Origin: Patiria miniata
Lineage: Eukaryota; Echinodermata; Asteroidea; Valvatida; Asterinidae
Assembly: GCF_015706575.1 (NCBI RefSeq)
Contig: NW_024037048.1
Span: forward strand, 13,471,512-13,535,511
DNA length: 64,000 nt
Direction of reading: 5' to 3'
Positions 32,627 through 43,581 of this stretch are shown here, one piece after another. The notes under the pieces were generated by a model that was not told where the DNA came from, searched no databases, and saw only the letters and a list, made by a program, of their open reading frames with translations. Within the stretch, counting starts at the first letter, position 1, and each line of letters starts with the position of its first letter. A program made the translations under genes and the position numbers.

Positions 32627-32772
32627 CTTCTCTTTGAGTGTGGTGACTTCTTCCTTGCTGATCTTCCAAGGAAACTTCTCCGTGGTCTCCAGGCTGCTTC
32701 CTCATCCAGCATCCAGGGTTTGGAGAGCTCCTTGATGATTGTGTTGGTCTTGATCTTACCCAACCCACCAAT
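32627..32772 (-). pseudogene. SLC12 A exon, copy A2
   Basis: Same type as 6076-6221, with acceptor gtctag and IGGLGKIKTNTIIKELSKPW, then a frame shift after DEEA from the 2-base difference shared by all A copies. Confidence 0.6.
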
Positions 32773-33090
32773 CTAGACGGAAACCAATCAGGAAGGAAAA
32801 TTTGAATGCATTTGCTCTAAATAAATTGTGTTCAGGTCTTGGAAAAGACCAACGTTAGTGCTGAAAAAAAGCGAGAAACCTCGACAAATCTGGCTTAATG
32901 ATCTTGTTATACATTTTGCAACTTTGACTTAATTCTTTAAAGACCTGCTTGCATTTTACTCAAACTGTTCATCATAATTCATTCCGCAAAGTCTGTGAGT
33001 ACACATTTCGGTACTCAAAATACTCATCGAAATATTCTGCTCACCCTGTATGTTGAAATCACAAAAAACTAGGTACTACGCGTTAAGTTA

Positions 33091-33279
33091 CGGAAGACAG
33101 ATAGTGCCACTCCATGAGTGTGAATATATTTTTTTGGTGCGTGTGGGAATATTTTTTTGTACAGCGAACGCTACATCAATTTAAAATAATAAGTGGCAGC
33201 CGCTGTGCAAAAAAAAATATTTTCACACGCACCAAAAAAAATATATTCACACTCATTGAGTGGCACTATCCATCTTCCG
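33091..33279. mobile_element. Long-arm hairpin MITE, copy 1
   Basis: Inverted repeat with ~77-bp arms (CGGAAGA..GATAGTGCCACTC outward, GTACAGCG inward) and a ~35-nt loop. The related element is at 41380-41569. It is absent at the homologous positions in 6480 and 42890, so it is an insertion carried in some tandem copies only. Confidence 0.7.
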
Positions 33280-33518
33280 TATAAGGTGGGTACTGGGAAG
33301 AGCTCTAAGTGTATTGTCTCCATGCATGGACAAAAGAGGGCGCTTTATAGTCAAACAAGCAGAAGCCGGAATGAGGGACACTTCACTGGTTCACTCATGC
33401 TGGTTATCGTTCATTTTGGTACCAGCATTTATAAGCAACGATGGCGCCCAAATGGCCCTTGTTTATAGTTTTCTCTGTTGAGGGGGGGGGGTGCTTGAGC
33501 GCAAGAAGGAGATTCTAC

Positions 33519-33838
33519 CTTCTCGTTGAGCGTAGTGACTTCCTCCTTGCTGATCTTCCAAGGAAACTTCTCCGTGGTCTCGCCTGCGTCCTCATCCAGC
33601 ATCCAGGGTTTGGACAGCTCCTTGAACCGTCTCAGGCTCTACTCCTTGGGCTTCTTGTTCAGGTCCGGGATGACCTCCACGTCCGAGCAGTTGATGCGGA
33701 ACTTGCTAAGCATGTTGGCCATGTTCATCTTCTCCCTGTCCATTTGCTCCTTCTTGCTCGTGGTGGCAAAGACGCGCAGCTTGCATTTCTCCCAGTTGGA
33801 TTTCATGGAGATGAGGTGATCGATGAGTAGGATCAAGC
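33519..33838 (-). pseudogene. SLC12 B exon, copy B2
   Basis: 320 nt. The frame is open from the acceptor (cccccag|GC) through the SLC12 C-terminal domain start (LTLLI..LISMKSNWEKCKL) to DLNKKPKE, then TAG. Beyond the stop the same frame continues SLRRFKELSKPWMLDEEAGE. Start phase 1, end phase 0. Confidence 0.75.
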
Positions 33839-34308
33839 CTGGGGGTGGTGGGAGGTGGGGGCGGAGGTTGGGGGGGGGGGGTTCATAAACAAAAATTATA
33901 CAGAGCATTATATAAAGCATGTGTTTCCTTAGACATGCAGCCATCCAGAATAACCTGAGAGATCTCTGAAAGGCTCCATGAAATGAATTGGACACTGAAA
34001 CATACAATAAAATAATCAGGCCAACCAAGAACCAAAAGTGTGGTGTTTTCTACTACATACAAAAAACAACTGTGTGGTAGGGTAGGTAAAATCTGTTTTG
34101 GGGGTTTGACATTTCAATAGCCTAAAAATATAGGGTGGGATGATAATCATTAAAATTAATTTTTTTCTCTACTTTAATTTGCACGCATTAATTAACATGT
34201 GAATCATTCTGCCGTCTACTGACCAACTTACACAAAAATAAATATAAAGTTTATAGTTATCACTGTTGGGGGGGGGGGGGGTGCTTGATCCCAAGGAGGA
34301 GATTCTAC

Positions 34309-34494
34309 CTTCTCTTTGAGCATGGTGACTTCTTCCTTGCTGATCTTCCAAGGAAACTTCTCCGTGGTCTCCAGGCTGCTTCCTCATCCAGCATCCAGGG
34401 TTTGGAGAGCTCCTTGATGATTGTGTTGGTCTTGATCTTACCCAACCAACAGCACAGAACTCCATCGTGGGCAAAATCTTGTCCTTGTACCAGC
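34309..34494 (-). pseudogene. SLC12 A exon, extended type, copy A3
   Basis: The 5' part differs from A1/A2: acceptor ctgaag|GCTGG and about 40 extra nt. One frame reads LVQGQDFAQDGVLCCWLGKI then KTNTIIKELSKPW, resembling the SLC12 run before GLGKMKPNT. The shared 2-base frame difference follows DEEA. Confidence 0.55.
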
Positions 34495-34839
34495 CTTCAG
34501 AAAAAGAAAAAAAACAGTCAATTGTTATTTAATGATCATTAACTTGGTTATCGTTAAGATCGGAGTAAACCTGAAGTTAAGACAACCTAGATATACCTCA
34601 CGGTATACCAAACGTTAAATCTGACACCTTGGCAGCAAGGAGATTTCCACCTTTCTATGAATATGCCTTTGAATGAGCATGACGACTATTTATAAAAGAT
34701 ATAGACATATATCATACTCGGCAATAGGGATAGTCAGTGGAAAGAACGTGGGACAGGTGTGTACAAAGTTACGTGCAAGACTCAGACTTGTTTTAAGCGA
34801 ATTACTGAGAAGACGACCATAATTATTGGTAATGAGGAT

Positions 34840-35560
34840 ACTTTTATTATGGAGTAGATTAACCATCTTGGTTAGGGGGATTTTTTTTCAGAGGGGAATT
34901 ATGGAGGAGACTAACCATCTTGGCTAGGGGATATTTTTCTTAGAAGGGAACTATGGAGGAGACTAAACCATGCTTGGCTCGGAGGGTGCTTTTTTTGAAG
35001 GAAATTATGGAGGAGACTACCATATTGGCTTGGAGGATATTTTTTTTAGGAGGGAATTACTAAAGGGACTAAACATCTTGCCTAGGAGGATATTTTTTAG
35101 AAGGGAATAATGGAATAGACTAACCATCGTGGCTAGGAGGATATTTTTTTAGAAGGGAATTACAGAGGAGACTAACCATCTTGGCTAGGAGAATTTTTTT
35201 TAGAAGGGAATTATGGAGGAGAGGCACCATCATGGTTAGGAAGATATTTGTTTTAGAAGGGATTTATTGAGAAGACTAACCATCCCGGCTAAAGGACATT
35301 TTTAGAAGGAATTTATGGAAGAAACTAACAATCTAGGCTAGAAGGACATTTTTTTAAGAAGGGAATTATGGAGGAGACGAACCATCATGGTTAGGAAGAT
35401 ATTTGTTTTAGAAAGGATTAATGGCTAGGAGGATATTTTTAGAAGGAAATTATGGAGAAAGCTACAACCATCTTGGCTAGGGGAATATGTTTTTAAAGGA
35501 ATTAATGAGGATATTAACCATCTTGGCTAGGAGGCTATATTGTTGTTTTTTCTTTTTTTG
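34840..35560. repeat. ~50-bp minisatellite, inverted orientation, block 1
   Basis: Units of the type AACCATCTTGGCTAGGAGG + ATATTTTTTTAGAAGGGAA + TTATGGAGGAGACT. These are the reverse complement of the units at 20510-22570. About 14 copies. Confidence 0.85.
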
Positions 35561-36075
35561 TGAAATTGTTTTATAGAAGAATATTTCATCAAGTATTAAA
35601 TATCGTGACAAAGGACGAATTAGTTATAATGCAGGCTAGGGGGCTTACTTTGTTAATGAGGAAAAAGGATTTTGATATCTGAAGGAAGGAGGTTAATGGA
35701 AACATTTTCCAGATCCCAAACCATACCTGACATCGCACCCCCCTCCCCCAGCCAAAGCTAGATCCACCCCTGTTTAGGATTTCACGCTAGTTTCTGCTAT
35801 AGTGAGTAGGTTTGCGTAATTGTGAAGTAAGTGCCCTTAGATTAGCCACTCATTATTTTCATGGGAATCGCCAACACTACAACAGACATTTTTGCATGAC
35901 ACTTAGAAATTACAGCTTTTGCAAAAGTGTAAACAATCAGTTACAGGGGATAACTTCTGTGCTTACAGGGATAGCGCAGGATTTCGGTGCTAGTGTGCTA
36001 GATCATCAGCACAGAATTGTGTGCTTAAACCATGAAATTGAGTCTATTGAGTTAGTAGTGGCTTTGTGTACTTAC

Positions 36076-36143
36076 ATGACAATGAGCTGAGCCTCCTGGG
36101 AATGTTGGAGAAGCAATTCACGGATCCGCATCTGTCCGTTGGT
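36076..36143 (-). pseudogene. SLC12 penultimate exon, extra tandem copy
   Basis: 68 nt, frame intact: TNGQMRIRELLLQHSQEAQL then IV(M), with donor AT|gtaagt and acceptor ttttag. No last exon copy lies directly downstream. The next one on the minus strand is 29815-29929. Confidence 0.75.
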
Positions 36144-36620
36144 CTAAAAGAAAAAGAAAGATTTCAGGCGAAAAAATGGAGTGATTTATTGATGTTTAAT
36201 AAAGTGGAGTTCCATGCACTTGGCAAATCAAATGAACTGAGAGTTGTACAAAAAATGGATTGAAAGTGATCAATCTCATTATTGAAAATCACCCACCAGA
36301 ATGTCAAAGGTTGGACCCAATTAATAGATGTTGCAAGACTGGACTTAAAATCACACAAACCAGGGACTAAGCGTAAAGTGGATACTGGGAAAGCTTTAAG
36401 TGTATTGCCTCCATGCATGGACAAAAGAGGGCGCTTTATAGTCAAACAAGCAGAAGCCGGAATGAGGGACACTTCACTGGTTCACTCATGCTGGTTATCG
36501 TTCATTTTGGTACCAGCATTTATAAGCCACGATTGCGCCCAAAAGGCCCTCATTTATAGTTTTCTCTGTGGAGGGGGGGGGGGGGGGGGGGGGTGCTTGA
36601 GCGCAAGAAGGAGATTCTAC

Positions 36621-36941
36621 CTTCTCGTTGAGCGTAGTGACTACTTCCTTGCTGATCTTCCAAGGAAATTTCTCCATGGTCTCCCCTGCTTCCTCATCCA
36701 GCATCCAGGGTTTGGACAGCTCCTTGAACCGTCTCAGGCTCTCAGTCCTTGGGCTTCTTGTTCAGGTCCGGGATGACCTCCACGTCTGAGCAGTTGATGC
36801 GGAACTTGCTGAGCATGTTGGCCATGTTCATCTTCTCCCTGTCCATTTGCTCCTTCTTGCTCGTGGTGGCAAAGACGCGCAGCTTGCATTTCTCCCAGTT
36901 GGATTTCATGGAGATGAGGTGAGGGATGAGTAGGGTCAAGC
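36621..36941 (-). pseudogene. SLC12 B exon, copy B3
   Basis: 321 nt. The first half is open (LTLLIPHLISMKSNWEKCKL to DLNKKPKD) and stops at TGA, at the same place where B2 has TAG. One extra base there also shifts the second half (LRRFKELSKPWM..). Confidence 0.75.
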
Positions 36942-37416
36942 CTGGGGGTGGTGGGAGGTGGGGGCGGAGGTTGGGGGGAGGGGGGTTCACAAACAAAAAT
37001 TATACAGAGCATTATATAAAGCATGTGTTTCCTTAGACATGCAGCCATCCAGAATAACCTGAGAGATCTCTGAAAGGCTTTATGAAATGATTTGGACACT
37101 GAAACATATAATAAAACAATCAGGCCAACCAAGAACCAAAAGTGTGGTGTTTTCTACTACATACAAAAAACAACTGTGTGGTAGGGTAGGTAAAATCTGT
37201 TTTGGGGGTTTGACATTTCAATAGCCTAAAAATATAGGGTGGGATGATAGTCATTAAAATTTACTTTTTTTCTCTACTTTAATTTGCATGCATTAATTAA
37301 CATGTGAATCATTCTGCCAACTACTGACCAACTTACACAAAAATAAATATAAAGTTTATAGTTTTCACTGTGGGGGGGGGGGGGGGGGGTGCTTGATCCC
37401 AAGGAGGAGATTCTAC

Positions 37417-37602
37417 CTTCTCTTTGAGCATGGTGACTTCTTCCTTGCTGATCTTCCAAGGAAACTTCTCCGTGGTCTCCAGGCTGCTTCCTCATCCAGC
37501 ATCCAGGGTTTGGACAGCTCCTTGATGATTGTGTTGGTCTTGATCTTACCCAACCAACAGCACAGAACTCCATCTTGGGCAAAATCTTGTCCTTGTACCA
37601 GC
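37417..37602 (-). pseudogene. SLC12 A exon, extended type, copy A4
   Basis: Near-identical to 34309-34494 as part of the 3.1-kb tandem duplication. Acceptor tttttctgaag is intact, with the same 2-base frame difference. Confidence 0.55.
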
Positions 37603-37949
37603 CTTCAGAAAAAGAAAAAAACAGTCAATTGTTATTTAATGATCTTTAACTTGGTTATCGTTAAGATCGGAGTAAACCTGAAGTTAACACAACCTAGATA
37701 TACCTCACGGTATACCAAACGTTAAATCTGACACCGTGGCAGCAAGGAGATTTCCACCTTTCTATGAATATGCCTTTGAATGAGCATGACGACTGTTTAT
37801 AAAAGATATAAACATATATCATACTCGGCAATAGGGATAGTCAGTGGAAAGAACTTGGGACAGGTGTGTACAAAGTTACGCGCAAGACTCAGACTTGTTT
37901 TAAGCGAATTACTGAGAAGACGACCATAATTATTGGTAATGAGGATACT

Positions 37950-38490
37950 TTTATTATGGAGTAGATTAACCATCTTGGTTAGGGGGATATTTTTTAGAAG
38001 GGAATTATGGAGGATACTAACTATCTTGGCTAGGGGGATATTTTTCTTAGAAGGGAACTATGGAGGAGACTAAACCATGCTTGGCTCGGAGGGTGCTTTT
38101 TTTTGAAGGAAATTATGGAGGAAACTAACCATATTGGCTTGGAGGATATTTTTTTAGGAGGGAATTACCGAGGGGACTAACCATCTTGCTTAGGAGGATA
38201 TTTTTTAAAAGGGAATAATGGAATAGACTAACCATCGTGGCTAGGAGGATATTTTTTTAGAAGGGAATTACAGAGGAGACTAACCATCTTGGCTAGGAGA
38301 ATATTTTTTAGAAGGGAATTATGGAGGAGAGGAACCATCATGGTTAGGAGGATATTTGTTTTAGAAGGGATTTATGGAGAAGACTAACCATCTTGGCTAA
38401 AATGACATTTTTAGAGGGAATTTATGGAAGAGACTAACTATCTTGGCTAGGAGGATATTTTTTTAATAGGGAATTATGAAGAACACCAAA
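37950..38490. repeat. ~50-bp minisatellite, inverted orientation, block 2
   Basis: Second inverted block, about 10-11 units, duplicated with the 3.1-kb segment and differing from block 1 by unit loss at its right end. Confidence 0.85.
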
Positions 38491-38940
38491 GATTTTAGGT
38501 TGAAAATGGACTGGAATATTGATGTTTAATATGTCGAGTTCCACTTGGCAAATAAAATGAACTACTAAAGGGTTGTTCAATTTGCACTGAAAGTGATCAA
38601 TACTAATATTTGAAAAATCACCCACCAGAATGTCAAAGGTTGGACACAATTAACAGATGTTGCAAGACTGGACTTAAAAAACACACAAACCAGGGACTAA
38701 GCGTAAAGTGGATACTGGTAAAGCTTTAAGTGTATTGTCTCCATGCATGGACAAAAGAGGGCGCTTTATCAAACAAGCAGAGGCCGGAATGAGGGACACT
38801 TCACTGGTTCACTCATGCTGGTTATCGTGTATTTGGTACCAGCATTTATAAGCCACGATGGCGCCCAAATGGCCCTCGTTTATAGTTTTCTCTGTGGGGG
38901 GGGGGGGGGGGGGTGCTTGAGCGCAAGGAGGAGATTCTAC

Positions 38941-39261
38941 CTTCTCGTTGAGCGTAGTGACTTCCTCCTTGCTGATCTTCCAAGGAAACTTCTCCGTGGT
39001 CTCGCCTGCTTCCTCATCCAGCATCCAGGGTTTGGACAGCTCCTTGAACCGTCTCAGGCTCTTACTTCTTGGGCTTAGTGTTCAGGTCCGGGATGACCTC
39101 CACGTCCGAGCAGTTGATGCGGAACTTGCTGAGCATGTTGGCCATGTTCATCTTCTCCCTGTCCATTTGCTCCTTCTTGCCCGTGGTGGCAAAGACGCGC
39201 AGCTTGCATTTCTCCCAGTTGGATTTCATGGAGATGAGGTGAGGGATGAGTAGGGTCAAGC
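38941..39261 (-). pseudogene. SLC12 B exon, copy B4
   Basis: 321 nt. Open from the acceptor to DLNTKPKK, then TAA, again at the same place. The stop overlaps a good 5' splice consensus (AA|gtaaga). The second half is out of frame by one base. Confidence 0.75.
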
Positions 39262-39756
39262 CTGGGGGTGGTGGAGGGGTGGGGGCGGAGGTTGGGGGGG
39301 GGGGGGTTCACAAACAAAAATGATACAGAGCATTATTTCCCTTTGACATAAAGCAAGTGTTTCCTTAGACATGCAGCCATCCAGAATAACCTGAGAGATC
39401 TCTGAAAGGCTCCCTGAAATGAATAGGACACTGAAACAAAATAATAAAGCCAACCAAGAACAAAAAGTGTGGTGTTTTCTATTAGGCCAAAAAAAAAAGT
39501 CGGTCTCTGGTCGGCGCGCGCGTCAATTTTAATCATGCGCGTCAATCTTTTTTTCCAACAGCGCCCTCTATTGCCGCATCTCCTCAATTTGTTTTTAACA
39601 AAGAGCACCAAGGAATTGGAAATTGCTAGAGAGCACCATCGAGAGCACCAAGGCAAATTATGGAGGACACCAATGTACATGAGGACACCAAAAAAGCAAA
39701 ATAGTACCCCACCTTGGGCCAAGTTCGCGCAAGGACTATAGTTGACCAATGGTTAA

Positions 39757-40270
39757 AGGGAAAATACAACATTTGCAAACATCAAAAAATAAAACTACCA
39801 AATCATTTTGAAATACCTTGCTGGACTGTTAGTGAATAACAGTGTAAAGCATCCTGTAAAATCATGGCACCTGGTATACTGTCATTTTCAAGAAAAGTGG
39901 TATTTTTGTACCAATTTCCAACGCTGATCGGCCGATCAGCGTTGGAAAAAACTGGCTTTTTTCCAAATACTGGCCCCAGTTGACCATCGCACTTGTTTGC
40001 AATCGATTACACACCTATGAACGGGTACAAGCCAGCTAGACTGGTTCCCTGACCTTACAATTCCCCAATATATGTAAACTGCTCTGTTTCTTCTTAAATG
40101 GAGTCAGGGAACCAGACTACAGGAAAATGATTGTTTTTCTTGGTTTTTATAGCATTTTCGAACCCAAAACCTCAAAAAAGTCAGTGTAACTATATTTGCT
40201 ATATATTTCCAACCCCCCAATTCCATCCATTTCTGAAAATTACAGCAAAAGCAAATGATGTATATTCCCT
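39757..40270. mobile_element. MITE with TTAA target duplication
   Basis: A 514-bp insertion flanked by TTAA (39753-39756 and 40271-40274). The empty site is GGTTAACTAACG, seen at 31982 and 5430. Termini AGGGAAAATACAACATTTGC and the complement of AGGGAATATACATCATTTGC differ at 2 of 20 positions. TTAA duplication is the piggyBac signature. No transposase is present. An internal stem is built on GACTGGTTCCCTGA. Confidence 0.8.
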
Positions 40271-40898
40271 TTAACTAACGTTTGCCCGAACTCTGTCTAG
40301 TCGACGATGGTTGACTATGTAGTCGACTATTTGAAACCAGCTTACTGGGGTTGGTTGCTTCGCTGGTAACCAATAGCCGTGCGTATTCATAATGCTAGCA
40401 GAGAGCCAGGATCCGAAAGTTTTGCGATGACATTTTGACCAGCATTTGACTAGAGACGTTCGCACGTTGCTATCAGTGCGCAGGCGTAAGGTACGTCACA
40501 AATCAACCACTAGTCGACTAATGGTCCTTGCCCGAACTTGGCTTATCTGTACAATCCAAGCTTGAAAAAAAAAAAGCCACGTCCCCGCGTCAATTCCGGA
40601 ACTTTGGTCTGACCAGAGACCAAATATTTTTTTTGGTCTACATATAAGAAACAACTGTGTGGTAGGGTAGGTAAAAATCTGTTTGGGGGGGGGGGGGGGT
40701 TTGACATTTCTATAGCCTGAAAATATAAGGTGGGATGATTAGTCATTAAAATTTACTTTTTGTCTCTATTTTGCATGCATTAGTTAACATGTGAATCATT
40801 CTGCACTTCTGACCAACTTACACAAAAATAAAAATAAAGTTTATAGTTTTCACTATAGAAGGGGGGGGGGGTGCTTGAGCGCAAGGAGGAGATTCTAC

Positions 40899-41044
40899 CT
40901 TCTCTTTGAGCGTGGTGACTTCTTCCTTGCTGATCTTCCAAGGAAACTTCTCCATGGTCTCCAGGCTGCTTCCTCATCCAGCATCCAGGGTTTGGAGAGC
41001 TCCTTGATGATTTTGCTGGTCTTGATCTTACCCAACCCACCAAT
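40899..41044 (-). pseudogene. SLC12 A exon, copy A5
   Basis: Short A type (IGGLGKIKTSKIIKELSKPW-like) after a gtctag acceptor, with the shared 2-base frame difference after DEEA. Confidence 0.55.
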
Positions 41045-41379
41045 CTAGACTGAAACCAATCAGGAAGGAAAATTTGAAAGCATTTTGGTCTGAATAAATT
41101 GTGTTCCGGTCTTGGAAAAGACCAATGTTAGTGCTGAAAAAAAGCGAGAAACCTTGACAAATCTGGTTTAATGATCTTGTTATACATTTTGCAACTTTTA
41201 CTCAATTCTCTAAAGACCTGCTTGCATTTTACTCAAACTGTTCATCAAAATTCATTCCGCAAAGTCTTTTTCAAGTTCTCAACTGTGAGTACACATTTCG
41301 GTACTCAAAATACTCATCGAAATATTCTGCTCACCCTGTATGTTGAAATCACAAAAACTAGGTACTACGCGTTAAGTTA

Positions 41380-41569
41380 CGGAAGACCGATAGTGCCACT
41401 CAATGAGTGTGAATATATTTTTTTGGTGCGGATGGGAATATTTTTCTTGTACAGCGGCCGCGACATAAATTTAAAATAATAAGTGGCGGCCACTGTACAA
41501 AAAAAAATATTTTCACACGCACCAAAAAAAATATATTCACACTCATTGAGTGGCACTATCCATCTTCCG
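41380..41569. mobile_element. Long-arm hairpin MITE, copy 2
   Basis: Same element as 33091-33279 at the homologous place in another tandem unit, so it was duplicated with the segment. Confidence 0.7.
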
Positions 41570-41813
41570 TATAAAGTGGGTACTGGGAAGAGCTCTAAGT
41601 GTATTGTCTCCATGCATGGACAAAAGAGGGCGCTTTATAGTCAAACAAGCAGAAGCCGGAATGAGGGACACTTCACTGGTTCACTCATGCTGGTTATCGT
41701 TCATTTGGTACCAGCATTTATAAGCCACGATGGCGCCCAAATGGCCTTCGTTTATAGTTTTCACTGTGGAGGGGAGGGGGGGGGGGTACTTAAGCGCAAG
41801 AAGGAGATTCTAC

Positions 41814-42131
41814 CTTCTCGTTGAGCGTAGTGACTTCCTCCTTGCTGATCTTCCAAGGAAACTTCTCTGTGGTCTCGCCTGCTTCCTCATCCAGCATCCA
41901 GGGTTTGGACAGCTCCTTGAACCGTCTCAGGCTCTACTCCTTTGGCTTCTTGTTCAGGTCCGGGATGACCTCCACGTCCAAGCAGTTGATGCGGAACTTG
42001 CTGAGCATGTTGGCCATGTTCATCTTCGCCCTGTCCATTTGCTCCTTCTTGCCCGTGGTGGCAAAGACACGCAGCTTGCATTTCCCCAGTTGGATTTCCA
42101 GGAGATGAGGTGAGGGATGAGTAGGTCAAGC
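41814..42131 (-). pseudogene. SLC12 B exon, copy B5, damaged
   Basis: Carries 1-base losses near the 5' edge and in the SNWEKC region, and TAG after KPKE. The second half (SLRRFKELSKPWMLDEEAGE) and the donor are intact. Confidence 0.7.
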
Positions 42132-42484
42132 CTGGGCGGGGGAAGGGGGGGGGTGGGGTTCACAAACAAAAATTATTTGAAACATTTATTAAAATAATAA
42201 GGCCAACCAAGAACAAAAAGTGTGGTGTTTTCTATTACATATAAAAAACAACTGTGTGGTAGGGTAGATACAAATCTGTTTTGGGGATTGGACATTTCTA
42301 TAGCCTACAAATATAGGGTGGGATGATAGTCATTGAAATTTACTTTTTTTCTCTATTTTGCATGCATTAGTTAACATGTGAATCATTCTGCACTACTGAC
42401 CAACTTACACACAAATAAATATAAAGTTTATAGTTTTCACTGTGGAGGGGGGGGGGGTGCTTGAGCACAAGGAGGAGATTCTAC

Positions 42485-42629
42485 CTTCTCTTTGAGCATG
42501 GTGACTTCTTCCTTGCTGATCTTCCAAGGAAACTTCTCCGTGGTCTCCAGGCTGCTTCCTCATCCAGCATCCAAGTTTGGAGAGCTCCTTGATGATTGTG
42601 TTGGTCTTGATCTTACCCAACCCACCAAT
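42485..42629 (-). pseudogene. SLC12 A exon, copy A6
   Basis: Short A type with acceptor gtctag. One further base is lost near KELSK (CATCCAAGTTTGG on the plus strand), besides the shared 2-base difference. Confidence 0.55.
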
Positions 42630-43581
42630 CTAGACGGAAACCAATCAGGAAGGAAAATGTGAATGAATTTGCTCTAAATAAATTGTGACCAGGTCTTGGA
42701 AAAGACCAACGTTTGCGTTGCAAAAAGCCAAAAAACTGGACAAATCTGGTTTAATATTCTTGTTACACATTTTGCAACTTTGACTTAATTTTTTAAAGAC
42801 CTGCTTGCATTTTACTCAAACTGTTCATCAAAATTCATTCCGCAAAGTCTTCTTCAAGTACTCAACTGTGAGTACACATTTCGGTACTCAAAATACGGTA
42901 CTCGAACGACAGTGCCTATTGTCCTCCAACGTCGGTTTGTGCACTAAGTCTATGGGAAAGGTTTAGATCAGGGAACAAAGGAAAACACAAAGCCAATTAA
43001 TCCTCGGAAGCATAGCAGAAAACGACAGTGTGCGCGTTATGGTAAGTGTGTACAGTGTTCGTATATTTTAAATGCAATTTTTGTTTTTCTTTTAAAGCAA
43101 ACAAATATTATACGCATTATAAAGTATGCCCAAAAGAAATGTCTGTCTGACTATTTTTGAAATAACTACAAAACCATGAAGTCCAATTTGAAAAAGTTTG
43201 ATTGTGCAGATACTCCCTATCTTAGCCTCAACCCCGATGAGTTTCATTTAATTTCAGTCACGTATCACTGCACACTTGTCAATTGATCACAACAACATTT
43301 TGGGACACTGTGACCAAGTTCCTTGCCTTAATCAATTTCAGTGCTGTGTTAAGTAAGCTGTGTAAAATCCTGCATGTTGTGAAAAGGGCTGCAATTGGGA
43401 TTGGAATCATTTGCCTGGCTATCAGTCATCACGGCAAGACCTCGGTTTAATGCTCAAAGGCAAATGATTCCAATCCCAAACCACATCAGACTTTTTTTTC
43501 CACAGACACTTTTTGGGGGCATAATGTATGACAATTAATATTGATATAGGATTAGATTTGAAGGTTTGTATGGTGGAAAGA

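Larger units (their letters stand above)
33290..38490. repeat. 3.1-kb tandem duplication carrying B, A and minisatellite
   Basis: 33290-35560 and 36395-38490 are homologous at an offset of about 3107 bp. They include the B exon, the A exon of the extended type and an inverted minisatellite. This is the core of the SLC12 tail amplification. A third partial round continues at 38700-39320. Confidence 0.8.
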
